From the NCBI RefSeq assembly GCF_900046475.1, contig NZ_FCOU01000007.1, positions 124,001 through 188,000 of the forward strand: a stretch of DNA of 64,000 bases, given 5' to 3'. Below the pieces are notes generated by a model that was given only the letters and a program-made list of their open reading frames with translations, did no database searches and was not told where the DNA came from. The position numbers were made by a program, and so were the translations under genes. The DNA is from Collinsella ihumii (GTDB lineage Bacteria > Actinomycetota > Coriobacteriia > Coriobacteriales > Coriobacteriaceae). Below are positions 52,374 to 61,250 of this stretch, piece after piece. Positions within the stretch are counted from its first letter, which is position 1. Every line of letters starts with the position of its first letter.

Positions 52374-53734
52374 TGACGGTGGCTCTTTCAGCATTTCCCT
52401 GCATAGACCTCTCTCGCGTTTTGCGGGGGTGGTTCGCAGTGCTTAGCGGCGCAAAAAGAAGATGTGAAGGCGCAACTGCCTTCTCGGTCATCGCTTTATT
52501 GGTTTGTCTTTTCGCTTTCTGCTCTTCGCTTATCACATACCGTGTGAGCATCCTGCTGTTTGCTTCGGCAATTGTTCTGGTTGCAATCTTGGCGGTTCGA
52601 AGTGGGCGGCTTCTCGAATTTGACTTGCGCGCAATCGTTCCGATTCTGCCTTGGCTCCTCGTGGCTGTTATGGCGGCTGTCGGTTATGTCGCTGGCGGCG
52701 GCTACGACCTTGCCGCCACTGTCGCGCTGGTCTGTACCGTGGCCCTTGCCGTCTTTTCGGTTGAAAATACGAAATGGATTGAGCCTACAATCACCGCATT
52801 CATCGCGGTCCTGCTCGTTTTTGCCATCGCGACTATAGCCTGCTACGTTTTTCCTCAGCTATATTCAGGCTTTATCAAGCCGACTTTCTATTCCAACGTT
52901 CCAATGGCTCAGGACTATCGGTCAGGTTTGGCATCGCACTATAGCCATAACGGGACATTCTGCACAATAGGCTTCATCCTCACTTCGGCTTTGGCGTTTT
53001 ACGATTCTCAAAAGACGAGAAGCAAGCGGTTCTACGTTTTTCTTGCTCTGGTCTTCTTTGCTGCCTTGGTGCTTACGACCAAGAGGGCGCATCTGCTTTG
53101 CGGCATATTCGCGGTCGGTTTTGTCTACCTGATTTCAAACAATCAGCATCGGTATCTAAAGGCCATCGGCGTCGGTGCATTGGTGGTTCTGGCGGTTGCC
53201 GTGCTTGCGCCGCTCATCCCTGGTATCGAGGCGACAATCGAAAGGTTGACCACCACTTTCTCGAGCAACACAAGCTTTGAGGACAATGTCAATAACAGGA
53301 CTTATTTGTGGGATTACGCCCTCAACGGTCTTGCTCAGTCGCCCGTGTTCGGGCATGGGTGGACGAGCTACTGCTATCGCTGGCCAGACGGCGTGACGAT
53401 TACCTATATGGCCCATAATGAGCTGCTTAACCTCCTTTACGAAACAGGCTATGTGGGGACAGCCGTTGTTTTGCTGGGATGTGCAGCGAGCCTGCTGCTC
53501 ACGTTCCACACGATTGCCTTGACCGATGACGGGCATTTCAAGGCGTACCTTCGCCTGTCTTTGTGCGTTCAGATTTTTTTCTTGACATACGCTTTCACGA
53601 GCGGGGCTTTGTTTACGACTATCCCAAACCTGATTACCTATTTCCTCGCCGTGGCGATTATGGCGAGCATTAGATGGGGCGCGCTGAAACGGGATCGAAC
53701 GCCGAGAACATTGCATGGGGGGGGGAACAGATGA
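52370..53734 (+). CDS. second Wzy-like polysaccharide polymerase/ligase
   Basis: A 454-residue membrane protein with about eleven hydrophobic segments and the O-antigen-ligase signature region near residues 320-350: NNRTYLWDYALNGLAQSPVFGHG, followed by MAHNELLNLLYETGYVGTAVVLL. It joins repeat units or ligates the polymer outside the membrane. ATG 52370 overlaps the in-phase stop of the previous gene; a GTG at 52328 in the same frame is less likely. The last codons cross a 9-G tract, and the TGA stop overlaps the next start (ATGA at 53731). Two polymerase-like genes in one locus may mean one makes the repeat linkage and the other a transfer. Confidence 0.87.
   Translation: MMTVALSAFPCIDLSRVLRGWFAVLSGAKRRCEGATAFSVIALLVCLFAFCSSLITYRVSILLFASAIVLVAILAVRSGRLLEFDLRAIVPILPWLLVAVMAAVGYVAGGGYDLAATVALVCTVALAVFSVENTKWIEPTITAFIAVLLVFAIATIACYVFPQLYSGFIKPTFYSNVPMAQDYRSGLASHYSHNGTFCTIGFILTSALAFYDSQKTRSKRFYVFLALVFFAALVLTTKRAHLLCGIFAVGFVYLISNNQHRYLKAIGVGALVVLAVAVLAPLIPGIEATIERLTTTFSSNTSFEDNVNNRTYLWDYALNGLAQSPVFGHGWTSYCYRWPDGVTITYMAHNELLNLLYETGYVGTAVVLLGCAASLLLTFHTIALTDDGHFKAYLRLSLCVQIFFLTYAFTSGALFTTIPNLITYFLAVAIMASIRWGALKRDRTPRTLHGGGNR
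53717..53725 (+). repeat. poly-G tract (9 G) at a stop/start junction
   Basis: Nine G directly before AACAGATGA. With 9 the upstream gene stops on the ATGA overlap; with 10 its frame would run into the next gene as a fusion; with 8 it ends elsewhere. The tract also supplies the only purine-rich ribosome-site candidate for the next gene. Confidence 0.9.
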
Positions 53735-54648
53735 GCCTGATTTCGAAAGCAACTCAATACATCAAGCACCCGCTCAGGGTGTATTCCCTGGTCTCGCGCG
53801 CAGGGTTGACGCGCTTTGTTCCGGATGAGCAACACTTGCGCATCATGTACAGAGCGCTAATCGGTAAGAGGCTCGACCTGAATAACCCGCAGGGGTTCAA
53901 CGAAAAGCTCAACTGGCTGAAACTGCACGATCGTAACCCGCTTTACAACACACTTGTAGACAAGTTGGCGGTAAAGAAGTGGGTTGCCGACAAAATCGGC
54001 GAGAAGTACGTCACTGAGACTTATGGATACTGGAGAGATGTCGAGGACGTCTCGATAGATGGGCTTCCTAACCAGTTTGTCCTCAAAACAAACCACGACA
54101 GCGGTGGAGTCGCGATTTGCCGCGATAAGGCGACTTTCGACTTCGATGCGGCGAAGAAGCTCCTCGCAAAGCATTTGAAGCGTAACTATTTCTGGTGGAC
54201 CCGGGAGTGGCCGTATAAGGACGTCATCCCCGTGGTGATGGCCGAGGAATACCTCGAGGACGAAGGGCATGAGTCCGGTCTGGTCGATTACAAGGTTACC
54301 TGCTTCGGGGGCAAGCCGACCCTCATCGAGGTGCATAGGGGCAGGTTCGGCGAGCATACCTGCAACTACTACGACGCCGAGTGGAATCCCGTTCGCATAG
54401 ACTGGGCTGGAATCCCCGTTTCTCCCGTCGAGGTTGAGCGTCCGGAGAATCTGAAGGAGATGCTTGAGCTGAGCGCCGAGCTTACGCGGGGGATACCGCA
54501 AGTTCGCTGTGACTGGTACGTGCTCGGAGAAAGGCTGATATTCGGGGAGCTGACGCTTTTCAACGGGGCGGGGTTGGATCCGATTGACGATGAGAGTGAC
54601 TCAAAGCTGGGCTCTTTGATTGACCTCGGCCTGGCTCACGGCGATTAA
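53731..54648 (+). CDS. TupA-like ATP-grasp protein
   Basis: A 305-residue ATP-grasp protein of the TupA-type group found in surface-polysaccharide loci; the founding member contributes to teichuronopeptide synthesis, so an amide or peptide-like ligation to glucuronate-containing polymer is possible. Visible family features are NPQGFNEKLNWLKLHDR, LVDKLAVKKWV, FVLKTNHDSGG (nucleotide-binding strand), VDYKVTCFGGKPTLIEV, and RCDWYVLGERLIFGELTLFNGAG (metal-binding end). UDP-glucuronate is available from ugd. ATG 53731 overlaps the previous stop; its expression may depend on the G tract just upstream. Confidence 0.87.
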   Translation: MSLISKATQYIKHPLRVYSLVSRAGLTRFVPDEQHLRIMYRALIGKRLDLNNPQGFNEKLNWLKLHDRNPLYNTLVDKLAVKKWVADKIGEKYVTETYGYWRDVEDVSIDGLPNQFVLKTNHDSGGVAICRDKATFDFDAAKKLLAKHLKRNYFWWTREWPYKDVIPVVMAEEYLEDEGHESGLVDYKVTCFGGKPTLIEVHRGRFGEHTCNYYDAEWNPVRIDWAGIPVSPVEVERPENLKEMLELSAELTRGIPQVRCDWYVLGERLIFGELTLFNGAGLDPIDDESDSKLGSLIDLGLAHGD

Positions 54649-54686
54649 TTGTTGGCCGAGAAGACTATCTAAAGGCGGTATGGGAC

Positions 54687-55760
54687 ATGAAACTCGGAAT
54701 CGTTACCTTGTACGGTGACTTCAATTATGGCAATAGACTGCAGAACTATGCGTTGAGCACTGTGCTGCGCGGTATGGGGCACGATGTTGTGACCCTGGTC
54801 ACAGTTCAGAAGACCTCCGCTATCAAGGGGTTCTACCGAAAGCACTTCGAGAAGGAGGGCGGGAAGATCAGGCTCAAGACTCGCAAGGAGCTCAACAGGG
54901 ACGCCGCGTTCTCTGAGTTCACGAGCCGTAATATTCCCACCAGGTTCATCAAATCCGAGCGGGGTCTTTCGGGGTCCCTTAACGAGGAGTTCGATTCCTT
55001 CGTTGTAGGAAGTGACCAGGTTTGGAACCCCCTCTGGTGGGGTGACGACCTGGATTGCTGCTACTCCAACGACTACCTACTCCGATTCGCGGATGCCGAC
55101 AAGCGAGTGGCCTACTCGGCGAGTTTCGGCCTGGATTCAGTCCCCTATGTGTGGAAGACCCTGTTCAAGGATGAGCTCGGCAAATATAGGGCCATAAGCG
55201 TACGCGAGGAGGCTGGTGCGAGCATCGTCGCCGATATGGTCGGGAGCAAGCCCGCCGTGACGCTCGACCCCACCATGCTACTTGATGCCGAGGAGTGGCG
55301 CGAGGTGGAGGCGGACGTGCGGCCGAGCGGAAAGTACGTATTCCAGTTCAACCTGGGGGAGCGGTCGGACGAGCAGATTGAGCTCGCGCGCCAACTTGCC
55401 AGCAGGGGCTATGAAATCATCGACTACATGGACCCGCAGTGTCGTTACTTCGGAGGCGATCCCTCGGAGTTTCTTTCCTTGCTCGACGGCGCGGCGTGCG
55501 TTCTCACCGACAGCTTCCACGCCTCGGTCTTCTCCATCCTCTTCCGCCGACCGTTCGCTGTGTTCGGGAGGAAGCATGCCAACGGCTCGAACATGAACAG
55601 CCGCATCAACACGCTACTCGGGACTTTCGGGCTTGAGGGGCGCTGGTGCTTGGAAGGCGCAGACGCTGCTTTTAGCTGCGATTTCAGCGGCGTTGACGCA
55701 GCCTTGGATGCGTACAGGCGTCTGTCCCTGGATTACCTGAACAAAGCCCTCGTGCGTTAA
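54687..55760 (+). CDS. polysaccharide pyruvyl transferase family protein
   Basis: A 357-residue GT-B-like protein of the pyruvyl transferase family, which adds ketal-linked pyruvate from phosphoenolpyruvate to sugars, giving negative charge. The N-terminus GIVTLYGDFNYGNRLQNYAL matches the family start. Mid-region VVGSDQVWNPLWW and YSASFG are highly typical, and the end TDSFHASVFSILFRRPFAVFGR carries the conserved S/T-D-S-F-H-A motif. It is preceded by 38 non-coding bases. It lies in the same operon as the ATP-grasp and GT genes. Confidence 0.92.
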   Translation: MKLGIVTLYGDFNYGNRLQNYALSTVLRGMGHDVVTLVTVQKTSAIKGFYRKHFEKEGGKIRLKTRKELNRDAAFSEFTSRNIPTRFIKSERGLSGSLNEEFDSFVVGSDQVWNPLWWGDDLDCCYSNDYLLRFADADKRVAYSASFGLDSVPYVWKTLFKDELGKYRAISVREEAGASIVADMVGSKPAVTLDPTMLLDAEEWREVEADVRPSGKYVFQFNLGERSDEQIELARQLASRGYEIIDYMDPQCRYFGGDPSEFLSLLDGAACVLTDSFHASVFSILFRRPFAVFGRKHANGSNMNSRINTLLGTFGLEGRWCLEGADAAFSCDFSGVDAALDAYRRLSLDYLNKALVR

Positions 55761-55789
55761 ACGAGCCGATGAACTGCCGAGGATTCACC

Positions 55790-56955
55790 ATGTCCCTTAA
55801 GACAACAGTAAAGAACGCAATCTACGACGTCACCGATGATCTGCTCGTCGGCCATGCGCATAAGGTAGAGATGGCGAAGTTCCGAGACCCGAAAAGAACT
55901 GCGATTCTCGAGCAGGCCGATTTGACCGATGGCCAGAAGCGCGCCATCGACGACTTCTATGTCGAGAACTACGGCAAGAAGATCCCCTATACTTGGCATC
56001 GCCACAACCTGGGGATCTCCGGCAACTTCGATGTGCGGTTCTTCCCGGAGCTGCTGTTCATCCCTGAGTTCGAGCGCTACATGAACCAGCCTTCCGAGTA
56101 CGCGACGGTTTTCGAGGATAAGAACCTCCTCTACCTCTTTGCCGATAAGGCCGATGTGAGGACCACAAGAAGCTTGCTCACGAGAACGGCAGGGATTTAT
56201 CGCGATGCAAACATGAAAGAGCTTACCGAGCGGGAGGCTCTTGATTTTGCGGGAAGCGTCAGAAAATGTTTCGCGAAGCCGACGGTCGGCACCTGCTCTG
56301 GGCAGGGCTGCGGTGCCTATGATTTCGACGACGGGGTCGACAGGGGCACAGGCCTGGAAATCAAGACGCTCCTTGATGAACTTGGGGCCGATTTCTCCAT
56401 TCAGGAGCCGATAACCTGCCATCGCTCCATCTCTGCGCTTCACCCAGAGAGCGTTAATACTTTGAGGGTCATGACATATCGATGGCGCGACGAGCTCAGG
56501 GTGCTCCCCATGCTCATGAGAATCGGATGCGGGAAGAGCGCGGTCGACAACGCGCACGCTGGCGGCGTGTTCATCGGCGTGAGCGACCAAGGTTTACTTG
56601 CGCCCTCCGCCCTCACCGAGTTCAACGAGCGCTTCACCAAGCACCCGGACACCGGCGTCGTGTTCGACGGCTACCGGATATTCGGTGCCGAGAAGGTCAT
56701 CGGTGCCGCTAGGCGGATGCATGCGACTATGCCCCAGGTGGGTATAGTTAGCTGGGACTTCACCGTTGACGAAGACGGTGAGCCCCTCGTCATCGAGGCA
56801 AACATCCGGGGGGGGGATCCATATGGCTACCTCAGATGGCGAATGGCGTGCCCGGGTTTGGCGACGCTACGGCCGACATCCTGCGTTGGCTGCGGTTCAT
56901 GAATGCGAAGAAGCCGCATGAGCGATTGAATTACAAGTATGGTTATCACGACTAG
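55790..56955 (+). CDS. sugar-transfer-associated ATP-grasp protein, out of frame at a poly-G tract
   Basis: An ATP-grasp protein of the type found with polysaccharide glycosyltransferases. The body reads GTCSGQGCGAYDF, RVMTYRWRDELRVLPMLMRI, NAHAGGVFIGV and VSWDFTVDEDGEPLVIEANIRGG, ending at the metal/ATP site. A 9-G run (56808-56816) then shifts the frame, giving an unrelated 27-codon end with a stop at 56902. With 7 or 10 G the frame continues GSIWLPQMANGVPGFGDATA and ends at TAG 56953-56955, which fits the family. ATG 55790 is preferred over 55769 because GAGGA lies 7 bases upstream. Coordinates refer to the in-phase gene. Confidence 0.8.
56808..56816 (+). repeat. poly-G tract (9 G) inside the ATP-grasp gene
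   Basis: Nine G; 7 or 10 would keep the natural C-terminus. Third such tract in the locus and the second that is out of phase. Confidence 0.9.
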
Positions 56956-56970
56956 AGGTAACGGCTATTC

Positions 56971-57960
56971 ATGCAGAATAAGGTTTCAATAATCATCCCT
57001 GCCTTCAACGTCGAGGCGTACGTTGAGCGCGGCATCGAGTCGGCATTGGGGCAGACGTATGAAAACGTCGAGCTCGTTATGGTCGACGACGGCTCGAGCG
57101 ACGGGACGTGGGGCGTCATCGAGCGCTACGCGTCCGACAATAGGGTTAAATGCGCCCGCCAGGCCAATTCCGGCGTGTCGAAGGCCCGGAACCACGCCCT
57201 CAGCATGGCGACGGGCGACTACGCCGTGTTCCTCGATTCCGACGATTGGCTTGAGCTCGACACTTGCGATCAGCTTGTCCGTATGCGGCGGAAACACCCC
57301 AACATGCTCGTAGCCGCAGACGCCTATTTCGTCACTATGGATGGGGGCCGCGAGGGCAGGAAAGCGCAGGGTACGAACCTTGCGGCAAGGACGTTTACCC
57401 CAGATGAGGCGATTTGCGAGTTTGGGGTGTTCAATTCCGTGCACATCGGCAGCTCGTGTTACAAGCTGTTCTCCATGGACATCATCGAAAAGAACCATAT
57501 AAGGTTTGACGAGCGTATCTCGCACACCGAGGACGGCCTTTTCGTCTTCGACTACCTCAAGTGCTGCGCGGGACTTTATTACGAGCCGATTCCCCTTTGG
57601 AACATCCTTGAGCGGCCGGGCAGCGCCACTACGAGCGGGTATACCCACAAGATGCTGAGCTCGCTCGACGCGATTGGCCAGATGATCTCCAGACCGGGGA
57701 ATTCTCCCGATGCGATCGCGCACCTCGAGGCCTTCCGCGCTCACGAGGCTCTGAGGATCTTGGGGCTTGGCATAGACTCGGGCGATATGACGGAGGACGA
57801 CCGCAGGGCCCTGCTCGATGCCCTCGCGGATGGTAAAGTCGACCGTGCTAGGCTGAGCGGCGTCGACAAGGTGAGGCTGGCGCTTTATCCCAATGCGCCG
57901 GCGTTCCTCTCCCGCGTCTTCAACGGCTTTGTCGCGCACGCGAAGAAGGGCGGGAACTGA
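56971..57960 (+). CDS. glycosyltransferase family 2
   Basis: A 329-residue inverting GT-A transferase. The N-terminus VSIIIPAFNVEAYVERGIESAL is the classical start, MVDDGSSDGT the nucleotide-binding loop and FLDSDDWLEL the DXD metal site. EDGLFVFDYL holds the ED acceptor motif. It adds a sugar to the lipid-linked unit in the cytoplasm. The stop overlaps the next start (TGATG at 57958), so it is coupled to the F420-dehydrogenase-like gene. Confidence 0.92.
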   Translation: MQNKVSIIIPAFNVEAYVERGIESALGQTYENVELVMVDDGSSDGTWGVIERYASDNRVKCARQANSGVSKARNHALSMATGDYAVFLDSDDWLELDTCDQLVRMRRKHPNMLVAADAYFVTMDGGREGRKAQGTNLAARTFTPDEAICEFGVFNSVHIGSSCYKLFSMDIIEKNHIRFDERISHTEDGLFVFDYLKCCAGLYYEPIPLWNILERPGSATTSGYTHKMLSSLDAIGQMISRPGNSPDAIAHLEAFRAHEALRILGLGIDSGDMTEDDRRALLDALADGKVDRARLSGVDKVRLALYPNAPAFLSRVFNGFVAHAKKGGN

Positions 57961-59138
57961 TGGGGAGCGTGCCCAAGATAATCGACCTGGCCGAAAAGTG
58001 CTGCGGCTGCGGGGCGTGCGCCGCTTCGTGCCGCACGGGCTGCCTTGCCATGGAGCCGGACGCCGAGGGCTTCCTCAGGCCGCGCCTTAACGGGGCGAGA
58101 TGCGTTAGGTGTGGGCGCTGCGATTTCGTCTGCCCTGCGCTCCATCCCAAGGATGCCGTGATGCCCGTCGAGACGGTCTGGGCGAAATCGCGCTCGGACG
58201 AAATACTCGACGCCTCGTCTTCTGGCGGTCTGTTCGGCATGCTCGGGCGCGCCGTCGTCGACTCCGGCGGGCTCGTCGTGGGCGCCGCGTTTGTCGACGG
58301 CTGCAAGAGGGTCGAGCACACAATCGCGGAAGACTACGAAGCCCTGCTGGTGCTTCAGCGCTCGAAATACGTTCAGAGCTCGGTCGGCTCCGATGTGTAC
58401 TCTCAGGTTGGAAAGGCGCTTAGGGACGGACGCAAGGTTCTTTTCGTCGGAACGGCGTGCCAAGTCGCGGGCATGAGGAACTACCTGGGCAGGCTTGCCG
58501 ACTCTGATTTGTTCCTTTCCGTCGACGTGATTTGTCACGGCGCCCCCTCGCCGCTCTTATGGGAGAGGTGGGTCAAGCATGTCGCCTCGTTAGAGGGCGC
58601 TGAAATTGACGAAGTCAATTTCCGGAGTAAGACGACCGGATGGTCGTCTTTCTCCGTCCTATACTACGTAAGGACGGAGAAAGACGCTTCGCGCGTGCGC
58701 GGCGGGCGTTACGGGGACGACTGGTACATGAGGGCGTTCCTCGACAACGTGTCGCTCAGGCCGTCGTGCTTTGGCTGCGCGGCAAAGCGTTCCTGCGGCT
58801 CCGACGTGACGCTTGGCGACTTCTGGGGCTTCGCTGATCTCCATTCCGAGATCGATTCCACCAAGGGCGTGTCTGCCGTCTTGTGCAACACCGAGAAGGG
58901 CGCGGCCGCCGTACATGCCGTGCTTGATGGGGCCGACCATGGCGTTGCGACATACGGTGAGGTGCTTGCTGGCAATCCCGCGCTCGAAGCGTCGGTTGAG
59001 CCGCACCCGCAGCGCAGCGCCTTCATGGCGGCCCTTGTCGACGGCTCCACCATAGAATCGATGATGCGTAGGTGGAGCTTCGAGGACACGTTTTGGTCGC
59101 GGGCGAAACGAAAGCTCAAGAGGGTGTTGAAGGGATAA
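57960..59138 (+). CDS. F420 hydrogenase/dehydrogenase beta-subunit-like iron-sulfur protein
   Basis: A 392-residue protein with an N-terminal ferredoxin-like domain (CCGCGACAASC and CVRCGRCDFVCPA, two [4Fe-4S] motifs within residues 14-60) joined to the FrhB/FdhB-type domain (about 80-330). That domain shows SSSGGLFGMLG, FVGTACQVAGMRNYL, DVICHGAPSP and a second cysteine set CFGCAAKRSCGSDVTLGDFWG. In methanogens this fold handles F420 and FAD. Homologues inside gut bacterial polysaccharide loci, often beside pyruvyl transferases, have no settled function; a redox step on sugars or the lipid carrier is plausible. It overlaps the GT2 gene. Confidence 0.88.
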   Translation: MGSVPKIIDLAEKCCGCGACAASCRTGCLAMEPDAEGFLRPRLNGARCVRCGRCDFVCPALHPKDAVMPVETVWAKSRSDEILDASSSGGLFGMLGRAVVDSGGLVVGAAFVDGCKRVEHTIAEDYEALLVLQRSKYVQSSVGSDVYSQVGKALRDGRKVLFVGTACQVAGMRNYLGRLADSDLFLSVDVICHGAPSPLLWERWVKHVASLEGAEIDEVNFRSKTTGWSSFSVLYYVRTEKDASRVRGGRYGDDWYMRAFLDNVSLRPSCFGCAAKRSCGSDVTLGDFWGFADLHSEIDSTKGVSAVLCNTEKGAAAVHAVLDGADHGVATYGEVLAGNPALEASVEPHPQRSAFMAALVDGSTIESMMRRWSFEDTFWSRAKRKLKRVLKG

Positions 59139-59178
59139 AAGCCCCTTTGACAGCCAGCATCGGATTTTGGACAGGTAG

Positions 59179-60594
59179 ATGGAAGCAGACAGCAAGTACA
59201 AGAAACTCGTCAAGAATTCGGCGGTTTTTTTCATAGGGAACCTCGGCAGCAAGGTCATCACCTTTCTGATCGTCCCGTTCTATACGTACTTCCTCACCAC
59301 GGAGGAGTACGGCACCGCCGACCTCGTGACCACGACGGTGAACCTTCTTGTGCCGTTCGCCATGATGGGCATGAACGAGGCGGTCTTGCGCTTCACCGTG
59401 TCCAAAGAGGTGGACACCAAAGCTATTGCGTCTAACTCCATGCTGGTCGTGCTCGTCGGATGGGCCGTGTGCTGGCTGCTTTCCCCACTTTTTCACGCGT
59501 TCAGCGTTATCGGGGGCAATATCGTCTACTTCCTGCTGCTGCTCTGCCTGACGAGCTACAACTATGTTTTCATGCAGCTTTTGAGGGGAATTGGCGAGTC
59601 AAAGGCCTTCGCCGCGAACGGTGTCGTCATCACCTTCGCAACCGCGATCTCCAACGTGCTCGCCCTCGCCATATTCCACCTTGGGGTTGGCGGGTACCTC
59701 GCTTCGATGGTTATAGCCCAGCTTGTGGGCGCAGTGCACATCGTGATCACTTGTCGGCTTTGGAGGCTGCTTTCTCCGAGGTACGTGGACAAACGTGCGC
59801 TGAAGGGGATGCTGACGTACTGTATCCCCTTGATTCCGAACTCACTTATGTGGTGGATCATGTCCGCCTCGGACCGCTACGTGATCCTGTTCTTTATCGG
59901 TGCTGGCGCGAACGGCATCTACAACGTTGCCCAGAAGATTCCCTCGATCGTGAACATCGTGTACAACATCTTCATGCAGGCGTGGCAAATCTCGGCCATC
60001 GAGGAGCGTGACTCCGAGGACAACGCGAAGTTCCAGTCAACGGTCTTCCGCTGCATCTTCGTTGTGCTTGCCGTTGCCTCTTCTCTTATCGCTGCATCGG
60101 CGTACCCCGTTTATACCTTCCTCATGAGCTCGGCATACGAGGGCTCGTGGCAGCCGGTGGCGATGCTCTCTCTCGCAAACCTCTTCTCCTGCATTGCGGC
60201 TTTCTTCGGCACGACCTACGTCGTGACGAAGAAGAGCAAGAAGGCGTTCTCGACAACGGCGATCGGCGCTGTCATCAATATCGCGCTTACTTTGGCGCTC
60301 GTCCCGCTCTTCGGAATCATGGGAGCCGCCGGGGCGACTGCCATCAGCTATGTGGTCATCGCCATCGTGAGGGCTCGTGATACGCGGAAGTTCGTGAAAC
60401 TAGATTTCCACAAGGGGGAAATCGTTGCCAGCTTTGTACTCATCGGGGCGCAGGTCGTCCTATCGTTTCTTCCGTTTACGCCTGCTGTGCTGGCTATGGA
60501 GTTCGCTCTGTTCGCGGCGGTTCTCATCATACTGAGGAAAGGGTGTATCGACATCGTGCGTATGGGCAGCAAGGTGGTCAAGAATCGTAAATAG
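59179..60594 (+). CDS. Wzx-type polysaccharide flippase
   Basis: A 471-residue MOP-superfamily flippase with about fourteen hydrophobic segments that moves the lipid-linked repeat unit across the membrane. The start KKLVKNSAVFFIGNLGSKVI is the usual opening of this family, followed by TTEEYGTADLV and MNEAVLRF. The middle stretch LIPNSLMWWIMSASDRYVI is strongly conserved in Wzx proteins. It is the last gene of the polysaccharide locus and is followed by a perfect terminator. Together with the Wzy-like genes it defines a Wzx/Wzy-dependent pathway. Confidence 0.93.
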   Translation: MEADSKYKKLVKNSAVFFIGNLGSKVITFLIVPFYTYFLTTEEYGTADLVTTTVNLLVPFAMMGMNEAVLRFTVSKEVDTKAIASNSMLVVLVGWAVCWLLSPLFHAFSVIGGNIVYFLLLLCLTSYNYVFMQLLRGIGESKAFAANGVVITFATAISNVLALAIFHLGVGGYLASMVIAQLVGAVHIVITCRLWRLLSPRYVDKRALKGMLTYCIPLIPNSLMWWIMSASDRYVILFFIGAGANGIYNVAQKIPSIVNIVYNIFMQAWQISAIEERDSEDNAKFQSTVFRCIFVVLAVASSLIAASAYPVYTFLMSSAYEGSWQPVAMLSLANLFSCIAAFFGTTYVVTKKSKKAFSTTAIGAVINIALTLALVPLFGIMGAAGATAISYVVIAIVRARDTRKFVKLDFHKGEIVASFVLIGAQVVLSFLPFTPAVLAMEFALFAAVLIILRKGCIDIVRMGSKVVKNRK

Positions 60595-60639
60595 CGTACT
60601 TGGATAAATCTGACTTTTCGGTAAGTTACCTTTTGATTT

Positions 60640-60672
60640 CCCCGCAACTCAAACCGAGTTGCGGGGTTTCTT
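60640..60672 (+). terminator. terminator of the polysaccharide locus
   Basis: Perfect 11-bp stem CCCCGCAACTC / GAGTTGCGGGG with a 5-base loop, followed by TTTCTT. Confidence 0.9.
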
Positions 60673-60850
60673 GGTCTTTGGGCGGATTATTCGCTGCTGG
60701 TTAACGGTCGTTAACTACCGGGGGTGACAATCGTCAAAAGGCCTTCTTTCATCGTGGCCGCCGCTCGCCCTTAGGGCACGTCCAAATTATCTCGTTTTCC
60801 GTCTCTGGGCAGGAGCGCAATTCCGCGCTCCCCGACCCAGGGGAGGAAAC

Positions 60851-61171
60851 ATGCCCTCATCGCGAGGATGTTGCAGCAGCTACGACTGCATCGTCAAAAT
60901 CAAGGGCGTTACCACACGCCCGATACTGTTCAGCCAGCTCATGCGGAGCGACGGAGAGGGGGCGATAAACCCTGAGGAGCTGTTCGCAGACGACCGCAGC
61001 CCCGCCTCCGAGCAGCAGCGCGCCCACGAGGACGAGCTGCATTCGCTCATGCGCAGCATACTTGACTGGGTGATATCGTTTCTGAGCGAGTCCAGCCAGG
61101 GCACCATTCGCGCCATCTACTTCGAGGGCAAGACCGTCAAGCAGCACAGTGAGGATGAGTACTGCGGATAG
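60851..61171 (+). CDS. small protein of unknown function
   Basis: A 106-residue reading frame with GGGGAGGAAAC before its ATG. Residues 10-45 contain VKIKGVTTRPILFSQLM and 55-95 a helical stretch (ARA-free, rich in Leu/Ser: HSLMRSILDWVISFLSES). The end IRAIYFEGKTVKQHSEDEYCG faintly resembles the start of a sigma-like or phage regulator helix-turn-helix that is cut short, but I do not trust that enough to name it. It may be what remains of a gene damaged by the adjoining insertion sequences. A stem GGAGCGC / GCGCTCC lies just upstream. Confidence 0.4.
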   Translation: MPSSRGCCSSYDCIVKIKGVTTRPILFSQLMRSDGEGAINPEELFADDRSPASEQQRAHEDELHSLMRSILDWVISFLSESSQGTIRAIYFEGKTVKQHSEDEYCG

Positions 61172-61192
61172 TTGGTACTCATGTTCCGCGCG

Positions 61193-61227
61193 GGCGGTAC
61201 CGCCTCTCCGTTGGAGGCGGTACCGCC
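61193..61227. terminator. perfect 14-bp stem-loop between the small ORF and istB
   Basis: GGCGGTACCGCCTC / GAGGCGGTACCGCC around a 7-base loop, followed on the plus strand by TTTCTCT. It could end transcription from the left or be part of an IS21-type element end. Confidence 0.6.
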
Positions 61228-61250
61228 TTTCTCTCCATCGGGTACCGGAA

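Noticed and set aside
60851-61171. Calling the small ORF a sigma factor or phage regulator
   Set aside because: Only a short C-terminal resemblance (IRAIYFEGKT) and no complete helix-turn-helix; left as unknown.
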